A stretch of 34,200 bases of DNA from Pseudomonadales bacterium (GTDB lineage: Bacteria > Pseudomonadota > Gammaproteobacteria > Pseudomonadales > Azotimanducaceae). How positions within the stretch are numbered: position 1 is the stretch's first letter; each line of letters starts with the position of its first letter. The position numbers were made by a program, and so were the translations under genes. Of the stretch, positions 7,601-16,036 are shown in pieces. The notes beneath the pieces are model-generated. The model ran no database searches, was not told the DNA's origin, and was given only the letters and a program-made list of their open reading frames with translations. The stretch spans positions 1 through 34,200 of the forward strand of contig JAPYNO010000088.1 in assembly GCA_028283025.1 (NCBI GenBank). The letters run 5' to 3'.

Positions 7601-8751
7601 ACAAATCCCAACATTCCACCCCTCCCGGCCTGCCTCTTGCGGGCATCACCATCGTCGAGTTTGCAAGCATGATCACGGCGTCGCTCGCAAGCATGATGGC
7701 GGCCGAGCAAGGCGCCAGGGTCATCAAGGTAGAACCGCCTCAAATCGGCGACATGATGCGCCACATGGGCTCCGCAAAGGGCGGCGCTTCCGGCCTGTTC
7801 GCCAACTGCAATCGCGGCAAGGAGTCGGTCGTACTTGATCTCAAGCACACGGACGGCATTGAAGCGGCTAAACGCATTATTGCGGCATCGGACGTGCTCA
7901 TCACCAATTACCGCCCCGGCGTGATGGACAAGCTCGGACTCGGCAGTGAGAGCTTACGCCGTGCCGACCCGCGCCTCGTGTATCTCGCCATCACCGGCTT
8001 CGGCGTGTCAGGCCCGCTCAAGGATGTCCCCGCCTACGACCCCATCATCCAAGCGCAAGCCGGATTCACCTTCATCCAAGGCAAGGCGGCGCCTGAACTC
8101 ATCCGCAACCTCGTCTGCGACAAGGTCACAGCACTGACCGCCTGCCAAGCGCTCACCGCCGCGCTGCTTCACAGGGAACGCACCGGCGAAGGCCAACACA
8201 TCGATATATCCATGCTTGATGCGGGGCTCTTTTTCATGTTCCCCGATGGCTTCATGAACCACACATTGCTTGATGACGATGTCAACTTCGCCCCTGAACT
8301 TCGTGAAGCCTTGACGATCGCGAGCGCGAAGAACGGCTATCTGACGATCACAGCGGCAACGCCGAGGCAGCGATTCGGCCTGCATCGCGCGATTGGACAA
8401 GCAAACCTCAATGAGGACGAGCGATTTATGAGCATTGAGTCGTTGCTTAAGCATTTCCAAGCCTACACCGAGATTCTTGAGGACGCCTTCTCGTCCTTCG
8501 ACGTTGATGAACTCATCGAACGCCTTCATGCCGAAGGCGTGCCCGCTGGCAAATGCATGACCAGGGAGGCGGCGCTCGAGCAGCCGCAGGTAGCTGAGAA
8601 CGATAGCTTCGAGATCATCGAGCATCCGCATATGGGGCGCATGAGGCAAGTGCGCAGCCCGGTGCGATTCGCAGGCGAATCGCTGCCGCTCGCATCTTTG
8701 TGTCCGCAGCTTGGCGAACACACTTCAGCCGTCCTCAACGAATTCGGATGA
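7597..8751 (+). CDS. CaiB/BaiF family (class III) CoA transferase
   Basis: A 384-residue member of the family that includes formyl-CoA transferase, carnitine CoA transferase, BaiF and alpha-methylacyl-CoA racemase. The N-terminus LAGITIVEFASMITASLASMMAAEQGARVIKVEPP is the standard CoA-binding opening. KESVVLDLKHTDG, ITNYRPGVMDKLGLG and the YDPIIQAQAGF motif follow. The likely catalytic Asp is in HIDISMLDAGLFF. The C-terminal small domain contains EGVPAGKC. It probably moves CoA between acids or racemises a 2-methylacyl-CoA; the sequence alone does not separate these. With the nearby acyl-CoA dehydrogenases and hydroxyacyl-CoA dehydrogenase it suggests a local acyl-CoA catabolic set. Confidence 0.92.
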   Translation: MNKSQHSTPPGLPLAGITIVEFASMITASLASMMAAEQGARVIKVEPPQIGDMMRHMGSAKGGASGLFANCNRGKESVVLDLKHTDGIEAAKRIIAASDVLITNYRPGVMDKLGLGSESLRRADPRLVYLAITGFGVSGPLKDVPAYDPIIQAQAGFTFIQGKAAPELIRNLVCDKVTALTACQALTAALLHRERTGEGQHIDISMLDAGLFFMFPDGFMNHTLLDDDVNFAPELREALTIASAKNGYLTITAATPRQRFGLHRAIGQANLNEDERFMSIESLLKHFQAYTEILEDAFSSFDVDELIERLHAEGVPAGKCMTREAALEQPQVAENDSFEIIEHPHMGRMRQVRSPVRFAGESLPLASLCPQLGEHTSAVLNEFG

Positions 8752-8788
8752 TCAGGCGCTAACCAGAGCGAGTCATTTCCGAAGCCCC

Positions 8789-11700
8789 CTACCGCCCGCC
8801 AGTACCCCTTCCTACAAACGCCTTCAGGTCTTCGGCAAGCGTATAGAGGGCGGGCACAAGAAACAGTGTGACGAGCGTGGCGATGACAAGCCCCCAGCCA
8901 AGTGCCAATGACAAGGGGCTGACGATGGCATCATAGCCGCCGATGCCATAGGCCGTCGGCATCACGCCGCCAAACGTCGTCAGCGTGGTGACGAGTATCG
9001 GACGCAGGCGCGCAGCCATCGCCGAGACCTCCACTTCGCGCTTATCGGCATCGGCGGGCGCAGCCTTGAGCCGCCGGTTCACCGAGTCCATCATCACAAT
9101 CGATGCGTTCACGACGACGCCAGCGAGCCCGACAATGCCCATGAAGGCCGTCATGCCCAAATTCATGCCGTGCAGCCAAAACACCAGCATCACCGCGGCC
9201 GCCGCGAATGGAATCACAATCATCACACTCAATGCCTGCAAGAGCGACCCTAATAGCAGCCAGATCACAAGGCCGATGGAAGCAACCGCGAGCAAGGCCG
9301 CTTGACCAAGCTCGGCACCGCTTTCGCGCGTGTCCTCCGCTTCCCCGCCGATGGCGATCTCGAGTCCGGGCACGCCGTCGAACTCAGGCAAGAGTTCGTC
9401 TTCAAGATAGGCAGCAAAGCTCACCGAGGAGAAGCTCGAATCCGGCGCGAAGCTGCCGCGCAGGGTGGTCACGCGCACGCCGTCACGATGATAAATGCGA
9501 TCAAGCGCAAGCTGCTTTACCGGACTCACAAGATCCTTCAGCGGTACGAGCGCGCCATTGCGCGAGCGCACGGGCGCTTCGAGCAAGGCATCAAGATCGC
9601 CACGCGAAGCCGGATCGAACATGATGCGAATTTCGGTGGTGTCTTCAAGATCACGGTGCTCGCTCGCTTCGATGCCGTGGAACGCAGCGAGCAGCGTGTC
9701 GGCAAGCGCTTTCGGGTCGAGTCCCGCGAGTGCCACCTTCTCATAGTTGATATTGAGTTCTATCTGCGGCGTGCCGGGGCGCTCGTCAATTTCAAGCTCG
9801 ACGATGTCCTGATGATCGCGCAAATGCTCGAACAATCGCATCGCCTGCCCTCTGCGAACCTCGTCGTCGTTCGACATGAAATGCACGGTGATCGGCTGAT
9901 CGGTGGGCGGCCCCATGTATTGCGACTGCAAGATCAGGCGAGCGTCGCCGGGCACGCGCAATCGCTCTTGCAGGATGTTCATCCACTCGCTGTTGTTGTA
10001 GCGCCGGTCAAGCGGCTTGAACACCATGGTGAGTAGCGCCTCGTTGCCGGCATCGCCTCTTGTCTTCCTCGTATCATCGGTTGACTGGTGTCCGATACGC
10101 GCCGAGATCGATTCCAAATCACTGCCGGTCATATCGGTGACTTGCGCCTGCAACGCCAAAGCAATGGACTCAGTGTGCTCGATGGGCGTACCAATCGGCA
10201 TGGACAGCTTGGCGAACAAAACCCTTGCGTCCTGCTGCGAGAACAATTCGATCTCCAGCAAAGGCCGAATGAACACGAACACGCCAGCAAGCAGCAAGAG
10301 GTAGGCGGGCACGATGAGCGCGCGGCGGCGAATGGTACGCTTCAGGCTGTTCGCATACCAAGCCTCAAGCCGCTGCATCAGCACCTGCCGATCGAACCTC
10401 GATGTGCGCATACGCTTGAGTCCCAGGCTGTGGCGCATATGCGACGGCAGAATCAGGAAGGATTCAAACAGCGACAGCAACAGCACAGTCACAACCACAG
10501 CGGGAATCTGCCATACGATGGTGCCGATGAGTCCGCCCATCGACAATAAGGGCGTGAAAGCAAGCATGGTGGTCAGCGCCGCAGCGGTCACAGGCCGGGT
10601 CATCTCGGCCGCGCCGGTGATCGATGCGTCAAGCGGCGCGTATCCAAGACGCCGCTTGGTGTCGATATTTTCCGCCACCACCACCGCATCATCGACCACC
10701 ATGCCGATGACGATGACAAATCCGGTCAACGAGAAGATGTTGAAGGTCACGCCAAAGGTTGGCATGAGCGCGATGGCGGCGAAGAACACGAGCGGAATGG
10801 CCGCGCACACCCAGATAGTTGCGCCGCCGCGCATGAACAAGAGCAGTACCAGCGCTACCAGGATGCCGCCATAGGCGCCATTGATCAGCATCAGATTCAA
10901 GCGATTCTCAGTGTAGAAAGCACGATCATCCACAAACTTGACGCTCACTTCGCTCGGCAAATCGAGCGCATCAATCGTCTGCTTGACTTTTTTCACAGCC
11001 TCTATTGCATCGGCGTGATCGCGCTTAATCGCATAGATGGTGACGCCCGGCTCGCCGTCCGTGTGCGAGACGAGTCCTGTATCCTCACGCCCGCTTTCGA
11101 TGCGCGCAATGTGCGAAATGCGTACGATTGCCTCACCTTGCACTGAACGCACGATTGTCTCACCGACTTCTTCGGGCGCATGGAAGCGGCTCCAGAGCAC
11201 GACACGGTTGCGGTCTTCAGCCGACTCGAGCACGCCGCCCGTCGTAGACACATTGCGCCGCCGAACCGCATCCACCACATCAAGCACCGTCACGCCCTGC
11301 TCGGCCGCCTTCTGCGGATCGATAAGCACCCGCACTTCAGGGTCGTTGAGTCCAACAACCTCGGCTTGCGCGACTTCATCAATGCCTTTGATGGCGCGCT
11401 CGACATCCCGCGTGGCGGACGCCAGCGGCCCTTCAGGACCCGACAGCGCTACTTGCACGATCGGCCACTTGGCCGGATTCAAGCGATTAAGCTTCGGCTC
11501 GTTTTCCATTTCTGGTGGAAAATCGGTGATGCCTTCAATCGCATCGCGCAAGCGCCGCTCAGCCTGATCGAGCTCCTCCTCGGTTGATTCGACAAAGAAC
11601 TCGACACTCGTGTACGAGCTGCCATTCGAAATCGTGCTCTCGACTCTCTCCACGCCATCGACCTCGTCGATGGCCTCTTGGATCGGGATAGTGACCTTGG

Positions 11701-11884
11701 TTTCCATGTCGCGCGCCGAAGCACCTGGCAGCTGTGCATGCACAAACATGATGTGCGAGCGCGCGGCCGGCAGATATTCACGCGGAATATCGATGGCTGC
11801 CAAGTAGCCGAGCAGGATGATGCCGACCGCTAGCAGATTGACGAGCAACCCGCGCTCGGCAAAGAATGCGATGATGCTCTTCAC
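8789..11884 (-). CDS. RND-family efflux transporter permease (AcrB-like)
   Basis: An inner-membrane proton-driven exporter of 1031 residues, the usual size. It has twelve predicted membrane helices in the 1+5 / 1+5 pattern with two large periplasmic loops. The proton-relay pair in helix 4 is present as GMVVDDAVVVAENI. The second half repeats the fold, ending with LSLALGWGLVIATLVTLFLVPALYTLAEDL. The N-terminus MKSIIAFFAERGLLVNLLAVGIILLG is a typical first helix. Its ATG overlaps the stop of the adaptor gene by four bases. No outer-membrane TolC-type gene is adjacent, so a channel encoded elsewhere is expected. The substrates (drugs, lipids, solvents) cannot be told from the sequence. It is convergent with the CoA-transferase gene, with 37 bases between them. 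Confidence 0.94.
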   Translation of the reverse strand: MKSIIAFFAERGLLVNLLAVGIILLGYLAAIDIPREYLPAARSHIMFVHAQLPGASARDMETKVTIPIQEAIDEVDGVERVESTISNGSSYTSVEFFVESTEEELDQAERRLRDAIEGITDFPPEMENEPKLNRLNPAKWPIVQVALSGPEGPLASATRDVERAIKGIDEVAQAEVVGLNDPEVRVLIDPQKAAEQGVTVLDVVDAVRRRNVSTTGGVLESAEDRNRVVLWSRFHAPEEVGETIVRSVQGEAIVRISHIARIESGREDTGLVSHTDGEPGVTIYAIKRDHADAIEAVKKVKQTIDALDLPSEVSVKFVDDRAFYTENRLNLMLINGAYGGILVALVLLLFMRGGATIWVCAAIPLVFFAAIALMPTFGVTFNIFSLTGFVIVIGMVVDDAVVVAENIDTKRRLGYAPLDASITGAAEMTRPVTAAALTTMLAFTPLLSMGGLIGTIVWQIPAVVVTVLLLSLFESFLILPSHMRHSLGLKRMRTSRFDRQVLMQRLEAWYANSLKRTIRRRALIVPAYLLLLAGVFVFIRPLLEIELFSQQDARVLFAKLSMPIGTPIEHTESIALALQAQVTDMTGSDLESISARIGHQSTDDTRKTRGDAGNEALLTMVFKPLDRRYNNSEWMNILQERLRVPGDARLILQSQYMGPPTDQPITVHFMSNDDEVRRGQAMRLFEHLRDHQDIVELEIDERPGTPQIELNINYEKVALAGLDPKALADTLLAAFHGIEASEHRDLEDTTEIRIMFDPASRGDLDALLEAPVRSRNGALVPLKDLVSPVKQLALDRIYHRDGVRVTTLRGSFAPDSSFSSVSFAAYLEDELLPEFDGVPGLEIAIGGEAEDTRESGAELGQAALLAVASIGLVIWLLLGSLLQALSVMIVIPFAAAAVMLVFWLHGMNLGMTAFMGIVGLAGVVVNASIVMMDSVNRRLKAAPADADKREVEVSAMAARLRPILVTTLTTFGGVMPTAYGIGGYDAIVSPLSLALGWGLVIATLVTLFLVPALYTLAEDLKAFVGRGTGGR

Positions 11885-12978
11885 CGAATCACTTCGACCA
11901 GCGCGCCCTCGGCAAGCGCGAACTGACCATCGGTGATGACCTGATCACCCGCCGACAAACCCTCGAACACTTGCACTCGACCATCCGCGGCAACGCCTGT
12001 CGTGACCGGCGCGAGACGCGCCCTGCCTTCAGCATCAATACGAAACACCTGCGTCATACCTTGCCGGCGAAACACAGCGCTGCTCGGCACCAGAAGGTGT
12101 CCGCCGCCAGCAAGCATGCGCATCTTGACTGACACCACCATGCCTTGGCGCAAGCGCTTTGCATGTTCGCCTTCAACCCACACTTCAACCGGAAACAATC
12201 CACGCTCGCTCGCCGAGCGTCCGATGCTTCTGACAATACCAAGGATCACGCCAGTTTCAATCGACTCAAGGCCAATGCGCACAGACCTGCCAAGCGCGAG
12301 GCTCGCGGCTTCCCGAGCGGTGACGCCGATAGCGACGCGCGCTTTCGAGAAATCGACTATCTTGGCGACATGCTGACCGCGGACGAGATAGTCGCCAACC
12401 TGCACGGAGACTTCTTCGATTCGACCGTCAAAAGGCGCCAAGACTTCGGCATCCGCCAGATTCTTTTGCGCGTCTCGCACAGCCGCAGCTGCCATGTCGA
12501 GATCAGCACGCGCCCTCTCGACAAGCAGCGTCAACCCATCAAGCTCATGGTCGCTGATCGCGCCGGTTGCAAGCAAACGCTGGCCGCGCTCTAGATTGCG
12601 TGTGGCGTCCGACAATTCGACCTCGCTTCGCTTGCGAGCAGCCTTGGCGCGATCATGCGCGATTTCGAGCCGAGAAGCGTCGAGTGCCACAAGCACATCG
12701 CCAGCCTTGAGCGAATCACCCGGTTCGACAAATCGAGTCACGACCCGAGCGCTGACTTCCGAAGCCACCATCGCTTCGCGAAATGGCTCGACAACACCCG
12801 TGAAGCTCTGATCGAGTTCGAGCACGGCGTGCTCAGCCGCACTCGCCCGCACGCGCAGGCGCACTTCGGGGAGGCTGCCAACGCTTGCGTCCACTCCTTC
12901 GATTGCATCGGGCTCGCCGCAACTCACAAGAAGGAGCGCGAGCAAGACGGCAGGGAGGCTGAACAGGCGAGTTTGCAT
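11881..12978 (-). CDS. RND efflux periplasmic adaptor (membrane fusion) lipoprotein
   Basis: A 365-residue HlyD/AcrA-type adaptor linking the RND pump to an outer-membrane channel. The N-terminus MQTRLFSLPAVLLALLLVSC is a lipoprotein signal with Cys20 as the acylated residue. It is followed by a barrel-sandwich half (FREAMVASEVSARVVTRFVEPGDSLKAGDVLVALD), a helical hairpin rich in Ala, Arg and Glu (about residues 105-165), and the second half (LAPFDGRIEEVSVQVGDYLVRGQHVAKI). The C-terminal beta-barrel and membrane-proximal domains complete it. I placed the start at this ATG because the signal peptide begins there; an upstream in-frame start at 13059 would bury the signal. It is the first gene of the pump operon and diverges from the MBL-fold gene across 79 bases that should hold both promoters. 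Confidence 0.92.
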   Translation of the reverse strand: MQTRLFSLPAVLLALLLVSCGEPDAIEGVDASVGSLPEVRLRVRASAAEHAVLELDQSFTGVVEPFREAMVASEVSARVVTRFVEPGDSLKAGDVLVALDASRLEIAHDRAKAARKRSEVELSDATRNLERGQRLLATGAISDHELDGLTLLVERARADLDMAAAAVRDAQKNLADAEVLAPFDGRIEEVSVQVGDYLVRGQHVAKIVDFSKARVAIGVTAREAASLALGRSVRIGLESIETGVILGIVRSIGRSASERGLFPVEVWVEGEHAKRLRQGMVVSVKMRMLAGGGHLLVPSSAVFRRQGMTQVFRIDAEGRARLAPVTTGVAADGRVQVFEGLSAGDQVITDGQFALAEGALVEVIR

Positions 12979-13057
12979 CGGGGAATTATAGGTTGCACGG
13001 CGCGCCTCAAGTACACTGCGCACTGTTCGACCCCTAATCGGCAACTGATCGGCAACC

Positions 13058-13906
13058 ATGATTCAGCGTTTGTTCCAAGTCTGCTGCGCACTCTTGTGCA
13101 TGATGTCAAACACCACCTTGAGCGCTATTCTTGAGCCGCCATTTTGCGGCGAAGAAGGCGTGTGGATTCAAGTACTACGCGCTGGCGCACTTCGCTACGC
13201 GGACACTTCGACTTCAAGCAGCTATCTTGTTTGGAAGGACGGCGAGGCCAAGCTACTCGTCGATGCTGGCCAAGGCGCCGCGCTCAGGTTCGACGAAGCC
13301 GACGCTGACATCTCAGACCTCGACGCCATCGCCATCACCCACCTTGATCGCGAGAATACCTCCGACCTGTGGGCATTCCTGCGCGCAAGCGATGCGGGAA
13401 AGCGACTGACGCTCATGGGACCGTTCGATGAGGATGCCGACTTCCTTTCGTCGTTCGCCGGCGTCGAGTTGGCATCCACGCGCCCCTCAGTGAGAAGCAT
13501 CAGCGCCGTCGGGCGCAAGCGCTGGGCAGAGTTCGGCAACGCCGAGCTGCGCACGGCCGCAATCCCCGTCGATCATGGCGATACGCGCGGCCTTGCCTGG
13601 CGCATCACTGTCGGCGAGCAGGCTATTACCTTCACGGGTGATTTCAGCAACCAAAAGAACCTCGTGGCGGATTTCGCCAAGGGTTCCGATGCCCTGGTAG
13701 CCAACCTTGGCGTGCCGGAAGAAGCGCGCGGCGCTTCGCGCGATGCTTTCGCACTACCATCGGAGATCGGCCGCATCGCCTCTAGAGCACATGTACGCAT
13801 GCTCATCCTCGGCGCGCGGCGCACGCACACGAGGCCGCGAGTCACAAACCTTGAACGCGATCGAAGCACACTATCAAGGCCTGGTCATGATCGCAGACGA
13901 CCTTGA
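13058..13906 (+). CDS. MBL-fold hydrolase-like protein, degenerate and frameshifted near its end
   Basis: A predicted exported protein of the metallo-beta-lactamase fold: signal peptide (~1-23), then YLVWKDGEAKLLVDAGQG, a strand-turn AITHLDRENTSDL, VDHGD and TFTGDFS. In active relatives the turn is HxHxDH; here it reads HLDREN, so most zinc ligands of that motif are missing. The last ~25 residues in this frame are basic and unlike the family. The next frame from about 13830 reads GRESQTLNAIEAHYQG and ends DDLECWGL with a stop at 13920-13922, which matches the family's usual tail. One extra base near 13810-13832 would explain this. The gene may be decaying, or the base may be a sequencing error. 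Its 3' end contains a 16-base repeat found again past the methyltransferase gene. Confidence 0.8.
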   Translation: MIQRLFQVCCALLCMMSNTTLSAILEPPFCGEEGVWIQVLRAGALRYADTSTSSSYLVWKDGEAKLLVDAGQGAALRFDEADADISDLDAIAITHLDRENTSDLWAFLRASDAGKRLTLMGPFDEDADFLSSFAGVELASTRPSVRSISAVGRKRWAEFGNAELRTAAIPVDHGDTRGLAWRITVGEQAITFTGDFSNQKNLVADFAKGSDALVANLGVPEEARGASRDAFALPSEIGRIASRAHVRMLILGARRTHTRPRVTNLERDRSTLSRPGHDRRRP

Positions 13907-13909
13907 ATG
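13894..13909 (+). repeat. Direct repeat copy A at the 3' end of the MBL gene
   Basis: The 16 bases CAGACGACCTTGAATG occur here and again at 15196-15211 in the same orientation. Similarity continues past the exact match (TGGGGACTATAA here, CAGGGGCTGTAG there). In the frame that restores the MBL tail, this copy encodes DDLECWGL-stop and the other encodes DDLECQGL-stop. The two copies bracket the cytosine methyltransferase gene, like a target duplication or a gene end restored by an inserted cassette. The mechanism is inference, and no integrase is present between the copies. Confidence 0.6.
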
Positions 13910-13985
13910 CTGGGGACTATAAACGAGCTTGACGGCGTGATATATACTGAAGTTCAAAGGGGTTAGAGCGCACGCAATTTGAGCA

Positions 13986-15110
13986 TTAGGCACCTAGCGC
14001 GTCGGCTACTGAACTGGCCACCGCGTAGGCCACCGGCGGACACACAGAATTGCCAATTTGCCCAAGCACTTGGTACACGGCGCCTGCAAATTGCCAATCA
14101 TCAGGGAAGCCTTGCAAAAGCGCACAATCTTGCACCGACAGTCTGAAGTGTCCATTCTCAGGCGGGAATTGCAGCGCGTCTTGGCGAGACTTCTGGACGC
14201 CGTTTGGCCAAATCTTCAAGTCGCTCCACAACCTCTGGCTCGCTCGGCTGTTCAGTATGCTCGTCGTCTTGCGCGGCCCGGTGAATCCAGACCGCAACGT
14301 CGGAGCGCAGCTATCAAAGCCAATATCCGGCAACCCGAGCGCCGCTCTAGCGCCCAGAGTGAGAGCATTGCGGGAGAACATGTCCCTTTGCACGCTATGC
14401 TCTCCTGCCGGGGCAACATATTTGCGGGCGCACGCGCGAGACCGGAATCCAACAAAGAAAACCCGTTGCCGATCTTGAGGAACACCGAAGCTCGCGGCGC
14501 CGAGACGAAAAGCAACAATCTGGTAGTCACGGGACAAGGGCGAATAAATGGCCTCATCCACATAGTTGGAAAATCGCCGCCCGAGCAACCCCGGCACGTT
14601 CTCAGCGACAAATGCCTTCGGCCGCACGCTGAGCACGGCGCGCGTGAAAGCGGGCAGCATGTCACAGTCATCAGCCGCCCCAGATTGCTTACCAGCAACC
14701 GAGAACGGTTGGCAGGGCGGGCCGCCGTGCAGTACATCAACGACGTTCGCATACACAGACCAATCTACTTCGCCGACATCCCCTTCAGGACCGGAAAAAA
14801 CCGCCCACTGTGGCCGGTTGCTCGATAGCGTGGCAGCGCATATATCGAGCACATCAAAGCTAGCCAAGTGTTCAAACCCAGCGCGTTCAAAACCCAAGTC
14901 AAAGCCACCGCCACCGCAGAACAGCGATAGCGCCGTGAGGCTGCTTCGCTTGCGTTCGGGCATCAGCGTCTCCGGACGCAAGAGCGGACGGTTCGGCATC
15001 GCGCGGCATGGACCTAGCTCACCCCGAGTGGCAGCTTGCTTACGAAGACGAGATCGTTTCGAGACCTGCCGATACCAGTCTCTCTTCGATTCAGAAATCT
15101 CGTAGGGCAT
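13986..15110 (-). CDS. DNA (cytosine-5)-methyltransferase, orphan
   Basis: A 374-residue C5-cytosine methyltransferase with all key motifs: I, LSLFCGGGGFDLGFERAGF (about 61-79); IV, GGPPCQPFS with catalytic Cys133; VI, ENVPG with Glu170; VIII, QDRQRVFFVGF (about 212-222); X, GNSVCPPVAYAVA near the C-terminus. The target-recognition region between VIII and IX (about 225-330) sets the specificity, which I cannot predict. The first 50 residues are basic and could be an extension; in-frame ATGs at residues 38 and 50 (14963) are alternative starts, and no start has a clear ribosome site. No cognate restriction enzyme is recognisable next to it, although a Uma2-fold protein lies upstream on the same strand. 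A direct repeat brackets the gene, suggesting acquisition. Confidence 0.92.
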   Translation of the reverse strand: MPYEISESKRDWYRQVSKRSRLRKQAATRGELGPCRAMPNRPLLRPETLMPERKRSSLTALSLFCGGGGFDLGFERAGFEHLASFDVLDICAATLSSNRPQWAVFSGPEGDVGEVDWSVYANVVDVLHGGPPCQPFSVAGKQSGAADDCDMLPAFTRAVLSVRPKAFVAENVPGLLGRRFSNYVDEAIYSPLSRDYQIVAFRLGAASFGVPQDRQRVFFVGFRSRACARKYVAPAGEHSVQRDMFSRNALTLGARAALGLPDIGFDSCAPTLRSGFTGPRKTTSILNSRASQRLWSDLKIWPNGVQKSRQDALQFPPENGHFRLSVQDCALLQGFPDDWQFAGAVYQVLGQIGNSVCPPVAYAVASSVADALGA

Positions 15111-15195
15111 TGGGTTGCGGTACAGAACTTCGCAGATTCGACATATCCTACACGCAACTTTATCAGGCGCAGAAAACCAAGCGCAAAATGAGTAT

Positions 15196-15211
15196 CAGAC
15201 GACCTTGAATG
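15196..15211 (+). repeat. Direct repeat copy B beyond the methyltransferase gene
   Basis: This is the second copy of the 16-base repeat described at 13894-13909. It sits in the 101-base gap upstream of the methyltransferase and touches the 3' end of the Uma2-family gene. Read on the plus strand with the following bases it spells DDLECQGL-stop, which looks like the stub of the MBL gene's natural C-terminus. It is therefore a possible original gene end displaced by an insertion. Confidence 0.55.
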
Positions 15212-15949
15212 TCAGGGGCTGTAGCACTCCTGCTCTTCCTGCACTCGCATTGCGCCCTTGCCGAGCACGATGTTTGAGACAGCCTCGGTGCGAGCAGAGC
15301 GGGTGCGAGCGGTCGAAACCGCCGCGACCGCTTCTGCCACCTGCCTTGAGGTCAGCCCGGATAAGATTTGCGAAGTCCGCACTGGTTCGGGGGGCTTTCT
15401 TGGATCAAGCTGGAGAATTTCAATCGAGACCTCTGTTGGTTCACCGACCACCCGAACTTGCCAGAATTCGCGCACGCCAATCTGCCCATAGCGCATGGCC
15501 TTGCCACGATCAAAGTGCGTCAATTCCACCTCGACTACTAAGTCGGGCGGTGTACGTTCGAGGTAGTCATCAACGGCGGCCTCACCTGCCTTCAGCGCAT
15601 CAAGATAGCCTTCCACCTTGTCGCCCACAATAAATGAGCAGTCTGGCTCTAATCCGGTTCCCGGTGGGTCGCTCGGCGCACGATAGCGAGTGGCGCGGAA
15701 ACTCTCCGAAAATTGGCCCAAGGCATCAGAAGCCTGATCAACAACGTCTTCAATGAGTTTGCCGAGCTTTTCGTGGTGCCACGAGGGGGACATGCACACA
15801 ATGAGACCACGCACATGGTCGATGCAGACGCGCGAAAATTCGCGGCTCCAATCGATTGATGCAAGACGCACAACCGTTTCGCTGTCCGCTTGCAGCGCAT
15901 AAAAGGTCGAGCCGAGCGGCCCCTTATGGCATGTGGCAGACATTGTCAT
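15212..15949 (-). CDS. Uma2-family (DUF820) putative restriction-endonuclease-fold protein
   Basis: A 245-residue protein of the Uma2 type, a PD-(D/E)XK-fold family of unknown biological role. Visible family marks are WSREFSRVCIDHVRGLIV, SPSWHHEKLGKLIEDVV, the acidic PDCSFIV, PDLVVEVELT with the Glu in the central strand, KAMRYGQIGVREFWQVRV, and a C-terminal tail. I placed the start at the ATG at 15949, which follows GGAGAGAAG at good spacing. Another in-frame ATG at 16021 would add 24 residues and run almost to the divergent dapD start. It is upstream of the methyltransferase on the same strand, which raises the possibility of a partnership, but Uma2 proteins are also common alone. Catalytic activity is unproven. 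Confidence 0.8.
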   Translation of the reverse strand: MTMSATCHKGPLGSTFYALQADSETVVRLASIDWSREFSRVCIDHVRGLIVCMSPSWHHEKLGKLIEDVVDQASDALGQFSESFRATRYRAPSDPPGTGLEPDCSFIVGDKVEGYLDALKAGEAAVDDYLERTPPDLVVEVELTHFDRGKAMRYGQIGVREFWQVRVVGEPTEVSIEILQLDPRKPPEPVRTSQILSGLTSRQVAEAVAAVSTARTRSARTEAVSNIVLGKGAMRVQEEQECYSP

Positions 15950-16002
15950 CGCGTTCTTCTCTCCATCATTCTCACGCTCATTCTTATGCGTCCGGCGACC
16001 GC

Positions 16003-16008
16003 TACAAT
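16003..16008 (+). promoter_or_regulatory. Candidate -10 box for dapD
   Basis: TACAAT lies 29 bases before the dapD ATG and is close to the sigma-70 -10 consensus. A poor -35 candidate (TTCTTA, 15981-15986) is 16 bases upstream. It falls in the gap between the divergent Uma2 gene and dapD, where a promoter is needed. No strong ribosome site precedes dapD. Confidence 0.35.
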
Positions 16009-16036
16009 AGGCAATCATCATGCATCACCCCGAATC

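Noticed and set aside
9302-10036. Open frame of 244 codons opposite the RND transporter gene
   Set aside because: The transporter on the other strand has full-length family similarity; this frame shows no recognisable domain and no ribosome site I can support.
13894-15211. The segment between the direct repeats as an insertion sequence or integron cassette
   Set aside because: There is no transposase, no terminal inverted repeat and no recognisable attC-type structure; only the direct repeat supports insertion, so I report it as a repeat and not as a mobile element.
16021-16021. Upstream ATG as the start of the Uma2-family gene
   Set aside because: A GGGGTG ribosome-site candidate exists, but the added residues look non-coding and would crowd the dapD promoter; the ATG at 15949 has a better placed GGAGAGAAG.
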